Shown: in pieces, positions 7,663 through 15,662 of the stretch
How the letters are laid out: each line of letters begins with the position of its first letter
Numbering within the stretch: the first letter of the stretch is position 1
Source: Alkalimonas sp.
GTDB taxonomy: Bacteria > Pseudomonadota > Gammaproteobacteria > Enterobacterales > Alteromonadaceae
Length of the DNA stretch: 34,517 nucleotides
Reading direction: 5' to 3'
Assembly (NCBI RefSeq): GCF_020831925.1
Contig: NZ_JAFIFQ010000034.1
Location: 1-34,517, forward strand
Program-made: the position numbers and the translations under genes
The notes under the pieces: model-generated
What the model saw: only the letters and a program-made list of their open reading frames with translations
Databases searched by the model: none
What the model was told of the DNA's origin: nothing

Positions 7663-10149
7663 ATGCGTCATTTTCAATTAACCCCGCTGGCACTGGCGAT
7701 GTCGTCATTGCTGGTATCCCCCCTTCTGCTTGCCGATGATGATACCGGCGCAGACAAAGTTGAAACCATCGTTGTCACAGGTACCAGGGTTGCCGGCCGG
7801 ACCATTTCCGATACTGCCGTGCCGGTCGATCTGGTCCGATCCGATGTACTGGAGCGCTCCGGTACCACTGAATTAAATCAGGCCCTATCGGTCGCTTTGC
7901 CATCTTTTAACTTCCCCCGTCCTGGCCTGGCCGACGGTACCGATACCATTCGGCCTGCCACACTGCGTGGTTTGTCGCCAGATCAATCGCTGGTACTGGT
8001 GAACTCGAAGCGGCGTCATGCTGCGGCCTTGGTCAATGTTAACGGCACCGTTGGCCGCGGTGCCTCAGCAGTAGATTTGAATACCATCCCGATGGGAGCT
8101 ATTAGCGCCATTGAGGTGTTGCGCGATGGTGCTTCGGCGCAGTATGGCTCCGATGCCATTGCCGGCGTGATGAACGTAAGGCTGCGGGAAGCATCCGATG
8201 GTGGCTCAGTCACCCTGGGTTACAGCTACCGGGATACCAGTTATACCACCCCTACCACGCCACCGCCGGCGGGCGCCACCTGGAGCGCACCCAGCGAAAT
8301 TAAACGCAGCCGCAACGATGGCGAAACCATTACGCTGTCTGGCTGGAAAGGCTTTGAGCTTGGCGACAACGGCTTTTTAACTATCTCTGCTGAATACAAA
8401 GATCAGGAGCGTACCGAGCGTGGTGGCTGGGATTACCGTCAACAATACCCGCTATTATCCGATGGTAGCTTCGATCCACGAGAGCAGACCTTCCAGCGCT
8501 TTAGTGCCTGGTACGGTGAGCCGGAAATGGAGCAGTGGACCTTATTTGCCAATGCCGGCATCACCACAGACAACGGCAAGTTGTATGGCTGGGCCAGCTA
8601 CCAAAACCGCCAGGCCACCTCGGCTGGCTTTTACCGCCCGGCCAATGACGCCAGAAACGTTCCCGAAATCTACCCGGACGGTTTTTTACCGCTGATTTCA
8701 CCGGATGTAGATGATTTCAGTGCCGCCTTTGGCTACGAGTGGGACTGGGGTGAATGGCAGTTGGATACGTCTTTGGTTTACGGCTCCAATAAAATGGCTT
8801 TTACCATTGAAAACACCTTAAACCGCTCGTTAGGCCCGGCCAGTAAAACCTCCTTTGATGCCGGTGGCTACAAGTACAATCAATGGGTGTATAACTTATC
8901 GGGCGTCAAAGCCATTGATGTCGATGGGCTGGCTTCCGCACTGAACCTGGCACTCGGCCTCGAAGCCCGGCGGGAAGGCTACTCCATCTTTGCCGGTGAG
9001 CCCGACTCCTACCGCAATGGCGGTGTCTTGCTACCTAATGGCAACCCGACAGCCTCTGGCTCTCAGGTGTTCCCAGGTTTCCGGCCTTCCAATGAGGTAG
9101 ATGAAAGCCGTACTGCTGTCGGAGCTTACCTCGATTTAGAAGCCAATATTACCGATGACTGGCTGGCATCCGCTGCCATCCGGGCCGAGCGCTATTCCGA
9201 TTTTGGCAGCAATTTATCCGGTAAGTTTGCTACCCGCTATGACTTTACCGATAGTTTTGCTGTTCGTGGTTCGGTGCAAAATGGCTTTAGAGCCCCGTCC
9301 TTGCAACAGCAAAACTTCACGGCTACTTCCACCAACTTTATCGGTGGTATTCCTTTTGATATCACGACCTTTCCGGTCAATGATCCGGTGGCGATAGCAT
9401 TAGGAGCCCGTGAACTTGATGCGGAAAAATCCATCAACTTCTCGCTGGGCGCTGTGATGCGCTTTGATGCGGTGACCATCACCGTTGATGCCTACCGCAT
9501 TGATATTGATGATCGCATTGTCCTTTCAGAAAACCTGACGCAAGCGAATGTCCGTGAGTACCTTGAGTCACAAGGCTTTGTCAGTATCGGTGGAGGCCGC
9601 TTCTTTATCAATGGTGTAGATACGGAAACGCAGGGCGTCGATGTGGTCGTTAATTGGTCCACCATAACTGATACCATGGGTAACTTTGACTTTACTCTGG
9701 TAGGAAACTACAACAAAACCAAGGTCACCAAGGTGCCGGAAACAGCAGAGCTGGCCGCACTGGACCCGGCACCAACGCTCTTTGGCCGGGTCAATGTGCT
9801 GACCTTTGAAAAAGGCAACCCAAAAGACAAGCTTGGCGCCATTGTCAACTGGAGCCATGATCGCTTTGGTGCCACCCTGAAAGCCACCCGTTATGGTGAG
9901 GTGCTGGCTCCTAGCCCGAACCCAGCCAATGACTTTATCTTAAGCCCGAAAGTGCTGGTGGATTTGGAAGGCCGTTACCAGATGACCGACAGCATGCGGA
10001 TTGCCTTTGGTGTCGATAACCTGTTCGACACCTATCCGGATGCCTTCCCGATCAACCTGAATACCACAGGTGCGACCTCGTTTTCCAACTACTCACCCTT
10101 TGGTCGTTCCGGCCGGATGCTGTATGCCCGTATCAGCTATGACTTTTAA
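7663..10149 (+). CDS. TonB-dependent outer-membrane receptor (second of two)
   Basis: The 828-residue product has a signal peptide (about 1-25, cut near LLA-DDD) and a TonB-box-like ETIVVTGTRV stretch at about 36. The plug domain follows, with ELNQALSVALPSFNFPR, LRGLSPDQSLVLVNSKRRH and IEVLRDGASAQYGSDAIAGV. A beta barrel then runs to a terminal Phe (LYARISYDF). It is shorter than the receptor at 3130-6006 and only distantly related, so it is not a local duplicate. The plug type with GLSPDQ and VNSKRRH is frequent in marine and freshwater gammaproteobacteria with unknown ligand. The ATG has an AGGAGA ribosome site 7 bases upstream. The gene is divergent from metC across about 250 bp in which no strong promoter stood out. 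Confidence 0.93.
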   Translation: MRHFQLTPLALAMSSLLVSPLLLADDDTGADKVETIVVTGTRVAGRTISDTAVPVDLVRSDVLERSGTTELNQALSVALPSFNFPRPGLADGTDTIRPATLRGLSPDQSLVLVNSKRRHAAALVNVNGTVGRGASAVDLNTIPMGAISAIEVLRDGASAQYGSDAIAGVMNVRLREASDGGSVTLGYSYRDTSYTTPTTPPPAGATWSAPSEIKRSRNDGETITLSGWKGFELGDNGFLTISAEYKDQERTERGGWDYRQQYPLLSDGSFDPREQTFQRFSAWYGEPEMEQWTLFANAGITTDNGKLYGWASYQNRQATSAGFYRPANDARNVPEIYPDGFLPLISPDVDDFSAAFGYEWDWGEWQLDTSLVYGSNKMAFTIENTLNRSLGPASKTSFDAGGYKYNQWVYNLSGVKAIDVDGLASALNLALGLEARREGYSIFAGEPDSYRNGGVLLPNGNPTASGSQVFPGFRPSNEVDESRTAVGAYLDLEANITDDWLASAAIRAERYSDFGSNLSGKFATRYDFTDSFAVRGSVQNGFRAPSLQQQNFTATSTNFIGGIPFDITTFPVNDPVAIALGARELDAEKSINFSLGAVMRFDAVTITVDAYRIDIDDRIVLSENLTQANVREYLESQGFVSIGGGRFFINGVDTETQGVDVVVNWSTITDTMGNFDFTLVGNYNKTKVTKVPETAELAALDPAPTLFGRVNVLTFEKGNPKDKLGAIVNWSHDRFGATLKATRYGEVLAPSPNPANDFILSPKVLVDLEGRYQMTDSMRIAFGVDNLFDTYPDAFPINLNTTGATSFSNYSPFGRSGRMLYARISYDF

Positions 10150-10169
10150 GTCATCGCTGGCTATAAACC

Positions 10170-10196
10170 AAAGGCGCCATCTGGCGCCTTTATTTT
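10170..10196. terminator. Bidirectional terminator
   Basis: AAAGGCGCC (10170-10178) and GGCGCCTTT (10183-10191) with a 4-base loop are followed by ATTTTTA. It separates the convergent receptor and EAL genes. Confidence 0.85.
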
Positions 10197-10213
10197 TATC
10201 CATTCAGGTCCGT

Positions 10214-10987
10214 TTATTGTGTCAGGCCATGAATTTCCGACAGCGGAGTTAAGGTCTCTAGCGCTGGCCGGGCAAAGTAATAGCCTTGCAGGTAACGGAC
10301 ACCAGCCGATACCAGCCAGGCGAGCTCAGCGGCACTTTCAATGCCTTCGGCCAAGACTTTCGCCCCCTGCAACTCACACTGCGCGATGGTATCCAGTACG
10401 ATGGCTTGTTTTGCCGGGCTTTGGTCAATATCGCGGATCAGCGCCATATCCAGCTTTAGAATATTTGGTTTTAAAGTCTGCAACCACTCCAGGTTGGCAT
10501 AGCCGGAACCATAATCATCAATAGCCGTTAAGAATCCATGTTTGGCATAGCTTTGAAAAATCCGGGTTAAGTGGCCTTTGTCCGGAATTTCTTCGGTTTC
10601 AATTACCTCAAAAATAATATGATCCTTGCAAAAACCATACAGCTCGCTGGCTTCCAATGTGGCTTGAATACAGGTTTCAGGGTTATAGACTGCATTGGGC
10701 ATAAAGTTGATGTTTAAATAGGTGCTGCAACCCAGGCGAGCTGCCGTTTCAATGGCTTTGACCCGGCAGGCCTGATCAAAGTAGTAGCGATTGTTTTTGT
10801 TGATCCGCTCAAACACCCAGCCAGCACCCTGTCCTTGCGGGCCTCTTACCAAAGCTTCATAGGCAAAAATCGACTGCTGCTGCCAATCAATGATGGGCTG
10901 AAACGCCATTTTGATCTCAAAACCTAAGTCCTGACCACTCAAGCAATCTTTACACGTCTGCTGTTTAATACTGGCAGGAAAATCCAT
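10214..10987 (-). CDS. Stand-alone EAL-domain c-di-GMP phosphodiesterase
   Basis: The 257-residue protein is nearly all EAL domain. Catalytic motifs are present: EAL (44-46), the NINF asparagine, E in FEVIETE, the DD pair in AIDDYGSGYAN, K in ILKLD, E in AEGIES and Q in QGYYFARP. It should therefore hydrolyse c-di-GMP to pGpG. There is no membrane segment or receiver domain. A short N-terminal tail holds a C-x2-C pair (Cys12 and Cys15), which could bind metal or sense redox state. ATG 10987 was chosen over an upstream ATG at 11041 because GAAGG lies 6 bases before it and a TATACT -10 box (11023-11018) sits between the two. It may counter the diguanylate cyclase at 1982-3082. Confidence 0.92.
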   Translation of the reverse strand: MDFPASIKQQTCKDCLSGQDLGFEIKMAFQPIIDWQQQSIFAYEALVRGPQGQGAGWVFERINKNNRYYFDQACRVKAIETAARLGCSTYLNINFMPNAVYNPETCIQATLEASELYGFCKDHIIFEVIETEEIPDKGHLTRIFQSYAKHGFLTAIDDYGSGYANLEWLQTLKPNILKLDMALIRDIDQSPAKQAIVLDTIAQCELQGAKVLAEGIESAAELAWLVSAGVRYLQGYYFARPALETLTPLSEIHGLTQ

Positions 10988-11017
10988 GCGCAACCTTCTA
11001 CCAACCCATTTCTTCTC

Positions 11018-11052
11018 AGTATAGCCACAGATTTCAGCCAATTACAGTAATT
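11018..11052 (-). promoter_or_regulatory. EAL gene promoter with an overlapping palindrome
   Basis: A minus-strand TATACT -10 box is at 11023-11018. The perfect 6-1-6 palindrome AATTAC-A-GTAATT (11040-11052) lies over the expected -35 position, where no good -35 hexamer is seen. This is a candidate operator. Confidence 0.4.
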
Positions 11053-11164
11053 ACGAGCCTAGTTCAACCGATTTTAGTGGGGTTCTGGCAGATCCAATGC
11101 CATTCGAAACAGCCAGGTCAGCACCTTCATGCTTGCTATACCAGGGACTTTGTAGCCGTCTAAA

Positions 11165-11193
11165 CTGACAGAAATGCAGACTCCATGTATACT
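11165..11193 (+). promoter_or_regulatory. Sigma-70-type promoter of the ubiD operon
   Basis: CTGACA (11165-11170) and TATACT (11188-11193) are exactly 17 bases apart. Transcription would start near 11200, leaving a leader of about 67 bases before ubiD. Confidence 0.65.
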
Positions 11194-11207
11194 GGCCTCC
11201 TTAAACG

Positions 11208-11270
11208 ATGGCTGATCCTGCTAAAGAAAGGCCCCGTATGTTGACGTTTTGCAGTGAGCAAACCCGATGA
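11208..11270 (+). CDS. Possible 20-residue leader ORF overlapping ubiD
   Basis: An ATG at 11208 opens a 20-codon frame. Its TGA (11268-11270) overlaps the ubiD start codon as ATGA. It would begin about 8 bases after the predicted transcription start, so any translation would be almost leaderless. No ribosome site is seen. The peptide is charged and ends C-S-E-Q-T-R. It may be chance, but ubiD itself has only a weak ribosome site, so coupling is conceivable. Confidence 0.25.
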   Translation: MADPAKERPRMLTFCSEQTR

Positions 11271-12748
11271 AATACAAAGATCTGCGAGATTTTATCCAGC
11301 AACTGGAACAGCGCGGCCAATTAAAGCGTATTGCCGTGGAAGTCGACCCTGTGCTGGAAATGACCGAAATCGCTGACCGTACTCTGCGGGCCGGTGGCCC
11401 GGCCTTGCTGTTTGAGAAACCGAAAGGCTCAAACATCCCGGTGCTGGCCAATTTATTTGGTACCCCAGAGCGGGTCGCACTTGGCATGGGGCAAGAAGAG
11501 GTCAGCGCGCTACGTGAAGTGGGCAAGTTGCTGGCGTTTTTAAAAGAGCCAGAACCACCGAAAGGCTTAAAAGATGCCTTTAGCAAACTGCCGATTTTCA
11601 AGCAAGTGCTGAATATGTCGCCGAAAAAAGTGCGTAAGGCCGCTTGCCAACAGGTGGTTTTGTCCGGCGATGACGTCGATTTAACCAAGCTGCCCATTAT
11701 GACCTGCTGGCCAGGCGATGCGGCTCCGCTGATCACCTGGGGCCTCACCGTCACCAAGGGCCCGCACAAAGAGCGGCAGAATCTGGGTATTTATCGCCAG
11801 CAACTGCTCGGTAAAAACAAAGTCATTATGCGTTGGTTATCCCATCGAGGTGGTGCACTGGACTTTTTTGAGTGGCAAAAGGCCCATCCTGGCGAGCGCT
11901 TCCCGGTCGCGGTGGCGCTCGGTGCAGACCCTGCCACCATTTTAGGTGCCGTGACGCCTGTGCCGGATACCTTGTCCGAGTATGGCTTTGCTGGTTTGTT
12001 GCGTGGGGACAACACCGAAGTGGTCCAATGCATCAGCAATGAACTGCAGGTGCCGGCCAGTGCCGAGTTTGTGCTGGAAGGTTACATTGAAGCGGGTGAA
12101 ATGGCGCCAGAAGGGCCTTATGGCGATCACACCGGTTATTACAACGAAGTGGATGATTTTCCGGTCTTTACCGTCACCCATATCACCCATCGGGAAAACC
12201 CCATTTACCACAGCACTTACACTGGCCGGCCACCGGATGAACCTGCCATTCTGGGCGTCGCGTTAAATGAAGTCTTTGTGCCTATTTTGCAAAAGCAGTT
12301 TCCGGAGATTGTCGATTTCTATCTGCCGCCTGAGGGCTGCTCCTACCGCCTGGCGGTAGTGACGATGAAAAAGCAGTACCCTGGCCATGCCAAGCGGGTG
12401 ATGATGGGGGTTTGGTCCTTCTTGCGGCAATTTATGTACACCAAGTTCGTTATTGTCTGCGACGACGACATCAATGCCCGCGACTGGAAAGATGTGATCT
12501 GGGCCATCACCACCCGGATGGATCCGGCCCGCGATACCACGCTGGTAGAGAACACTCCCATTGATTACCTGGACTTTGCTTCGCCAGTGTCTGGCCTTGG
12601 TTCCAAAATGGGTATGGATGCCACCAACAAATGGCCAGGTGAAACCGATCGTGAGTGGGGAGAGCCCATCGTGATGGACCCTGCAGTCAAAGATCGGGTT
12701 GATGCACTTTGGCCCAGCCTTGGCATTGAGTTGCCCGAGCAGCCATGA
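11267..12748 (+). CDS. ubiD: 4-hydroxy-3-polyprenylbenzoate decarboxylase UbiD
   Basis: The 493-residue protein is close to E. coli UbiD throughout. Hallmarks include [17 protein letters not shown] near residue 33, [15 protein letters not shown], the [18 protein letters not shown] segment near 143, [38 protein letters not shown] near 280, [15 protein letters not shown] and [15 protein letters not shown]. The enzyme uses prenylated FMN (made by UbiX, not in this window) to decarboxylate the polyprenyl-hydroxybenzoate ring in ubiquinone synthesis. The start is weak in ribosome-site terms but matches the family start MKYKDLRDF. It is followed by an ATGA overlap with the ferredoxin gene, so the three genes form an operon. 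Confidence 0.97.
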   Translation: MKYKDLRDFIQQLEQRGQLKRIAVEVDPVLEMTEIADRTLRAGGPALLFEKPKGSNIPVLANLFGTPERVALGMGQEEVSALREVGKLLAFLKEPEPPKGLKDAFSKLPIFKQVLNMSPKKVRKAACQQVVLSGDDVDLTKLPIMTCWPGDAAPLITWGLTVTKGPHKERQNLGIYRQQLLGKNKVIMRWLSHRGGALDFFEWQKAHPGERFPVAVALGADPATILGAVTPVPDTLSEYGFAGLLRGDNTEVVQCISNELQVPASAEFVLEGYIEAGEMAPEGPYGDHTGYYNEVDDFPVFTVTHITHRENPIYHSTYTGRPPDEPAILGVALNEVFVPILQKQFPEIVDFYLPPEGCSYRLAVVTMKKQYPGHAKRVMMGVWSFLRQFMYTKFVIVCDDDINARDWKDVIWAITTRMDPARDTTLVENTPIDYLDFASPVSGLGSKMGMDATNKWPGETDREWGEPIVMDPAVKDRVDALWPSLGIELPEQP

Positions 12749-13026
12749 CGGCATTTCGCATCTGCATTCAGCCGGCCGGCCTCACTTTTGAGGCCGAAGC
12801 CGGCGAAACCATTCTGCAGGCGGCACTGCGCCATGGCATCGACTTTCCACATCGTTGCCGCCAGGGTGTTTGCACCAGCTGTGTTTGCCGGTTGCAAAGT
12901 GGTGAAGTGCGTTATGACCCGCCCTCGCCAGTGACCGATATCGACAAAGCGCAAAATTTTACCTATGGTTGTTTAGCCTATCCGTTAACGGATCTGGTAC
13001 TGCAGCACCCATTTATACAAGCCTAA
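12745..13026 (+). CDS. 2Fe-2S plant-type ferredoxin
   Basis: The 93-residue protein has the plant/adrenodoxin-like cluster motif C38-x4-C43-x2-C46-x29-C76 (in [12 protein letters not shown] and TYGCLAYP). It should carry one 2Fe-2S cluster and be cytoplasmic. Its ATG overlaps the ubiD stop (ATGA), and the reductase begins 11 bases after its stop. Ferredoxin and Fre-like domains are fused in reductases such as AscD/RfbI-type proteins and methane monooxygenase component C. Here they are separate adjacent genes, suggesting the pair works as one electron-transfer chain. The final acceptor is not encoded nearby. A quinone-ring hydroxylase or another oxygenase is possible, but that is inference. 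Confidence 0.93.
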   Translation: MTAFRICIQPAGLTFEAEAGETILQAALRHGIDFPHRCRQGVCTSCVCRLQSGEVRYDPPSPVTDIDKAQNFTYGCLAYPLTDLVLQHPFIQA

Positions 13027-13036
13027 AGAGACCAGC

Positions 13037-13741
13037 ATGATTCAAACCCTGTGCAACGTAGATGCCATCACCCCCCTGACACCCTTTGTCCAGCGGGTGC
13101 TGCTTAGCCCGCAGCAAGCAGTCAATTTTTTACCCGGCCAATACCTGCAACTGTGCTTAACCGAGCAGGACAAACGCCCATTTTCACTGGCATGTTTGCC
13201 AAATGGCAAGCAACTTGAGCTGCACATTGGCGCTTCAAAGGCCGATGATTACAGCAGTCAGGCGCTGAACTATCTACAACAGCAAATGGATGCCAAACAA
13301 CCGGTGACGGTTGAAGCTGGCCTCGGCCAGGCACATCTGCGACCGAGCGACAATCCGGTGCTTCTGCTGGCAGGCGGTACCGGCTTTTCCTATGTCTACA
13401 GCATTGCCAAAGCACTGCAACAGCAGCCACAAAACCGGCCGGTATTTTTGTATTGGGGCGTGCGACAGCAAAGCAGTTTGTACCTGCTGGATGCGTTGCA
13501 GCAATGGGCCAACAGCCACCGTAGTTTTCGCTTTATTCCGGTGGTGCAGGAGGCAAACAGTGGATGGCAGGGACGAACTGGCCTGGTGCACGAAGCGGTA
13601 CTGAATGATTTTGTTTCGCTGGATGCTTACGATATCTACATCGCCGGCCCTTTCCCTATGGTCGGGGTGGCCCGCGATGCTTTCTTAAAGCAAGGCGCGC
13701 ATCGTGAGCAGATGTTCGCCGATGCCTTTGCTTATATTTAA
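13037..13741 (+). CDS. fre: NAD(P)H-flavin reductase, Fre/LuxG family
   Basis: The 234-residue product matches the length and order of E. coli Fre (233 residues). A flavin-binding barrel has the RPFS motif (47-50), and the NAD(P)H-binding half has LLLAGGTGFSYVYSIAKAL near 113. The C-terminal part has the YIAGPFPMVGVARD motif. Fre reduces free FMN/FAD with NAD(P)H, and ubiD-fre adjacency is conserved in gammaproteobacteria. The inserted ferredoxin gene raises the option that here it reduces the ferredoxin. Reduced flavin could also supply the UbiX/UbiD pathway. The operon ends at the strong hairpin directly after the stop codon. Confidence 0.95.
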   Translation: MIQTLCNVDAITPLTPFVQRVLLSPQQAVNFLPGQYLQLCLTEQDKRPFSLACLPNGKQLELHIGASKADDYSSQALNYLQQQMDAKQPVTVEAGLGQAHLRPSDNPVLLLAGGTGFSYVYSIAKALQQQPQNRPVFLYWGVRQQSSLYLLDALQQWANSHRSFRFIPVVQEANSGWQGRTGLVHEAVLNDFVSLDAYDIYIAGPFPMVGVARDAFLKQGAHREQMFADAFAYI

Positions 13742-13762
13742 ATGGTAAAGCCCCAGCCGGGG
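13741..13762 (+). repeat. Duplication landmark, left copy
   Basis: These 22 bases (AATGGTAAAGCCCC plus AGCCGGGG) recur identically at 15632-15653. Both copies lie just beyond the 3' end of a Sel1-TonB gene, marking the start of each unit of a tandem duplication. Confidence 0.85.
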
Positions 13763-13770
13763 CTTTACCA
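13743..13770. terminator. Bidirectional terminator (first copy of a repeated sequence)
   Basis: TGGTAAAGCCCC (13743-13754) and GGGGCTTTACCA (13759-13770) form a 12-bp stem with a 4-base loop between convergent fre and the Sel1-TonB pseudogene. Confidence 0.8.
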
Positions 13771-13772
13771 AA

Positions 13773-15104
13773 TTACAGCAATTGCTTTTTCAGCGCTTTG
13801 GCGATGGGATGATTTTGGGCAATCGCCTGCTCCAACATAGCCAAGCCCATTGCTTTATCACCGTCTAAGATCCGCTGAGTACTACTCCAGGCCAGGACAT
13901 CAGGATCTTGCTGTGCAATCAGATACTGCTCCCAACGTTGATCAAACGCAGCCATAATTTGCTGTGCCCTGTGATCACCATTGCGGGCAGCCATATCCCA
14001 CCAATACCTCGCTGTCATATTGGCTGGTAGCTCTTGGATTGGCTGGATAGATAATTGATAACGACCACGGTTGTTCTGACTACTCAGAATACGGTAACGG
14101 CCGGGTGCGGCTACAGTATTAATGGTTGCCGCCAACAGCTGTTCTTCATCCCAGTTAGAGCTCTCACGCAGATAATCAACCTGAGTAATACGCCCCCCGG
14201 ATGCCAACTCGATATGCGCCAGCCCTACAAAACCATCCAGCGATGCAGACAAACGAGGCCGATCCCGGAACAGACTCAGATCAGGCTCCATATCCTGCTC
14301 ACTCAGTTCATGCCTTACCTGCCAGCTTTTATTTGAGCCCATAGCAACAAGCTCGAACAGGGTACCAAGCACTTCTTGATGTCGAGGTGAGCCGGCATTG
14401 GCAAAATCCCAAAGCTTATCGTTATGCAAGAGTGCATGCACGCGTTGCAAATTCAAGTCAGCGTCCAATGTGAAATCCATACGGACGCGCACGATATGCT
14501 TTTCACCCGTAGCCTCATACTGCCAACGCCTGACGGCACGTGTCGCCGTGCGCTCAAAAACTCCTTGCGGGAAGGCATCCAATGTATCAATGGTCTGAAC
14601 CTTTCATTCCTCGTCAATCAAAAAGCGCAGCATGACGTAACCAAACTGGCCTTTGCGTGCGGCATCTGCTGGATACTTAGGAGCTGGCCGGTGAACCGGC
14701 TCTGGGCCGGCAGTGCGTTGAGTAATCGCATCGACACGCAGTCTTGGCAACTCAATACGTTGCTGCAATGCGGTATACATTTGCTCTGCTTCTAACAGCT
14801 GCTCCTGGCTTAGTGCGTCGGACACTTGCTGAATGGCATTGACAGCCCCCGGGTGATCCAGCTCAGCCGCCAGAAAAAAGTAACCCAGCGCTTTGGCCTT
14901 ATTGACAGGTTGGCCCTGTCCATGCAATGCCATCACACCCAGGTTGTAAGCTGCAGTTTCATTGGCTAACGGAATAAGCTCAGCAAAGCCTTGCTTTGCT
15001 TTAGCAAAGTCTTGTTGCTGATACGCATCAAGAGCGTCCAGCCAACTGTTGGCGAAGGAAGCCTGTGTCACCAACAACAAGCAAAAGGGAAGGATCCATT
15101 TCAT
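13773..15104 (-). pseudogene. Sel1-like/TonB C-terminal domain protein interrupted by an in-frame TGA
   Basis: Read from ATG 15104 (GGAG 7 bases upstream) the frame is 443 codons plus stop, the same length as the intact paralogue at 15663-16994. Residues 1-18 form a signal peptide. About 20-110 hold Sel1-like repeats (AYNLGVMALHGQGQPVNKAKALGYFFLA). A TonB C-terminal domain begins at KYPADAARKGQFGYVMLRFLIDEE. Codon 167 (14606-14604) is TGA, aligned with Gly168 (GGG) of the paralogue, and the same frame then continues with matching sequence (VQTIDTLDAFPQGVFER). One G-to-T change (GGA to TGA) explains it. The rest of the frame is intact to 13773, so the mutation is recent, a sequencing error, or read through. 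A TTG at 14582 could restart a fragment, but this is unlikely to be functional. Confidence 0.85.
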
Positions 15105-15190
15105 ACACAATCTCCAGTAACAATTGATTAAAATAATAGCTGCAACTAACGACAAAAACAATCACTCTCTTGCCAAACTGGTCCAGCTAA

Positions 15191-15293
15191 TGTGGCTATG
15201 GCACAATTTGTTTGCCTGGACCAGAAAACCGGCAAAGCATTTCCTATCGAAGGGGCTCTGAAAGAACGGTTGCAGCAACAACTGCAGGCATCA
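15191..15293 (+). pseudogene. Thioesterase gene remnant (promoter-side flank joined to the last 87 bp)
   Basis: Bases 15191-15207 equal the sequence before the intact thioesterase gene (17077-17093). They run straight into 15207-15293, which matches the last 87 bases before the stop (17444-17530) with three differences. About 350 bp, including the start and catalytic region, are missing. The stop codon is also lost. Confidence 0.85.
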
Positions 15294-15622
15294 AAGCCAT
15301 CTATACTCGGATCACCGATGAGGCAGCGATTACCGATACGTATGTTCTCACTGCCATCATGGATTTCCTGAAAGCGCTTCGCTACGGTTATTTTTGGCTG
15401 CACATGCCGTTGTATTTGCTGCGCCTGATGTGTCGATGCCAACTCCTCTGCTGGTTGTACATGACGTAGGGTGCGGTCCATTTCACTTCCACGCTGGTTC
15501 GTACCAGGTGTCAGCGCTGTTGGCTCCACTACGGGGCGTTCTGCGCCCTCTCTTTTATCTGCTATTACCACCTTATCAACGTCCGCAATCAGAACCGGTT
15601 CGCTTCTCGTTGCCGGCAGCAC
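15294..15622 (-). pseudogene. Decayed partial copy of the TonB-like membrane protein gene
   Basis: Translated on the minus strand this stretch matches the C-terminal half of the protein at 17536-18363. QPKITVAKRFQEI aligns with EPKITVAPRFQEI, and RIGNRCLIGDPSIDGFDA aligns with RTRDGCRLADPSKDGFAA. The upstream QP-E-LA-HQA-Q spacing also corresponds. A stretch of about 12 residues and the last 110 bp or so are deleted. The N-terminal half with the membrane segment is absent, because the second duplication unit starts at 15632. The open frame runs into antisense thioesterase sequence and is not a sensible protein. Confidence 0.75.
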
Positions 15623-15631
15623 AGCCTCCTT

Positions 15632-15653
15632 AATGGTAAAGCCCCAGCCGGGG
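15632..15653 (+). repeat. Duplication landmark, right copy
   Basis: Identical to 13741-13762. The 3' arm of the hairpin has changed afterwards (GGGGATTTACG), so the stem is imperfect but still plausible as the terminator of the 15663-16994 gene. Confidence 0.85.
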
Positions 15654-15662
15654 ATTTACGCT

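Noticed and set aside
6239-7663. MetJ operators or a SAM riboswitch near metC
   Set aside because: Only a partial AGACGT match was seen, with no tandem met boxes and no riboswitch core.
14604-14606. TGA as a selenocysteine codon
   Set aside because: The paralogues have Gly there, the domain is not a redox enzyme, and no supporting RNA structure was recognised.
14604-15161. A stand-alone 185-residue Sel1 protein and a separate 269-residue protein starting at 14582
   Set aside because: They are in the same frame, separated only by one TGA, and together match the full-length paralogue. They are one interrupted gene.
15146-15622. A 158-codon minus-strand frame as a real gene
   Set aside because: Its first part is the decayed copy of the TonB-like membrane gene and its last part is antisense thioesterase sequence. 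It is a fusion produced by deletions, without a proper start.
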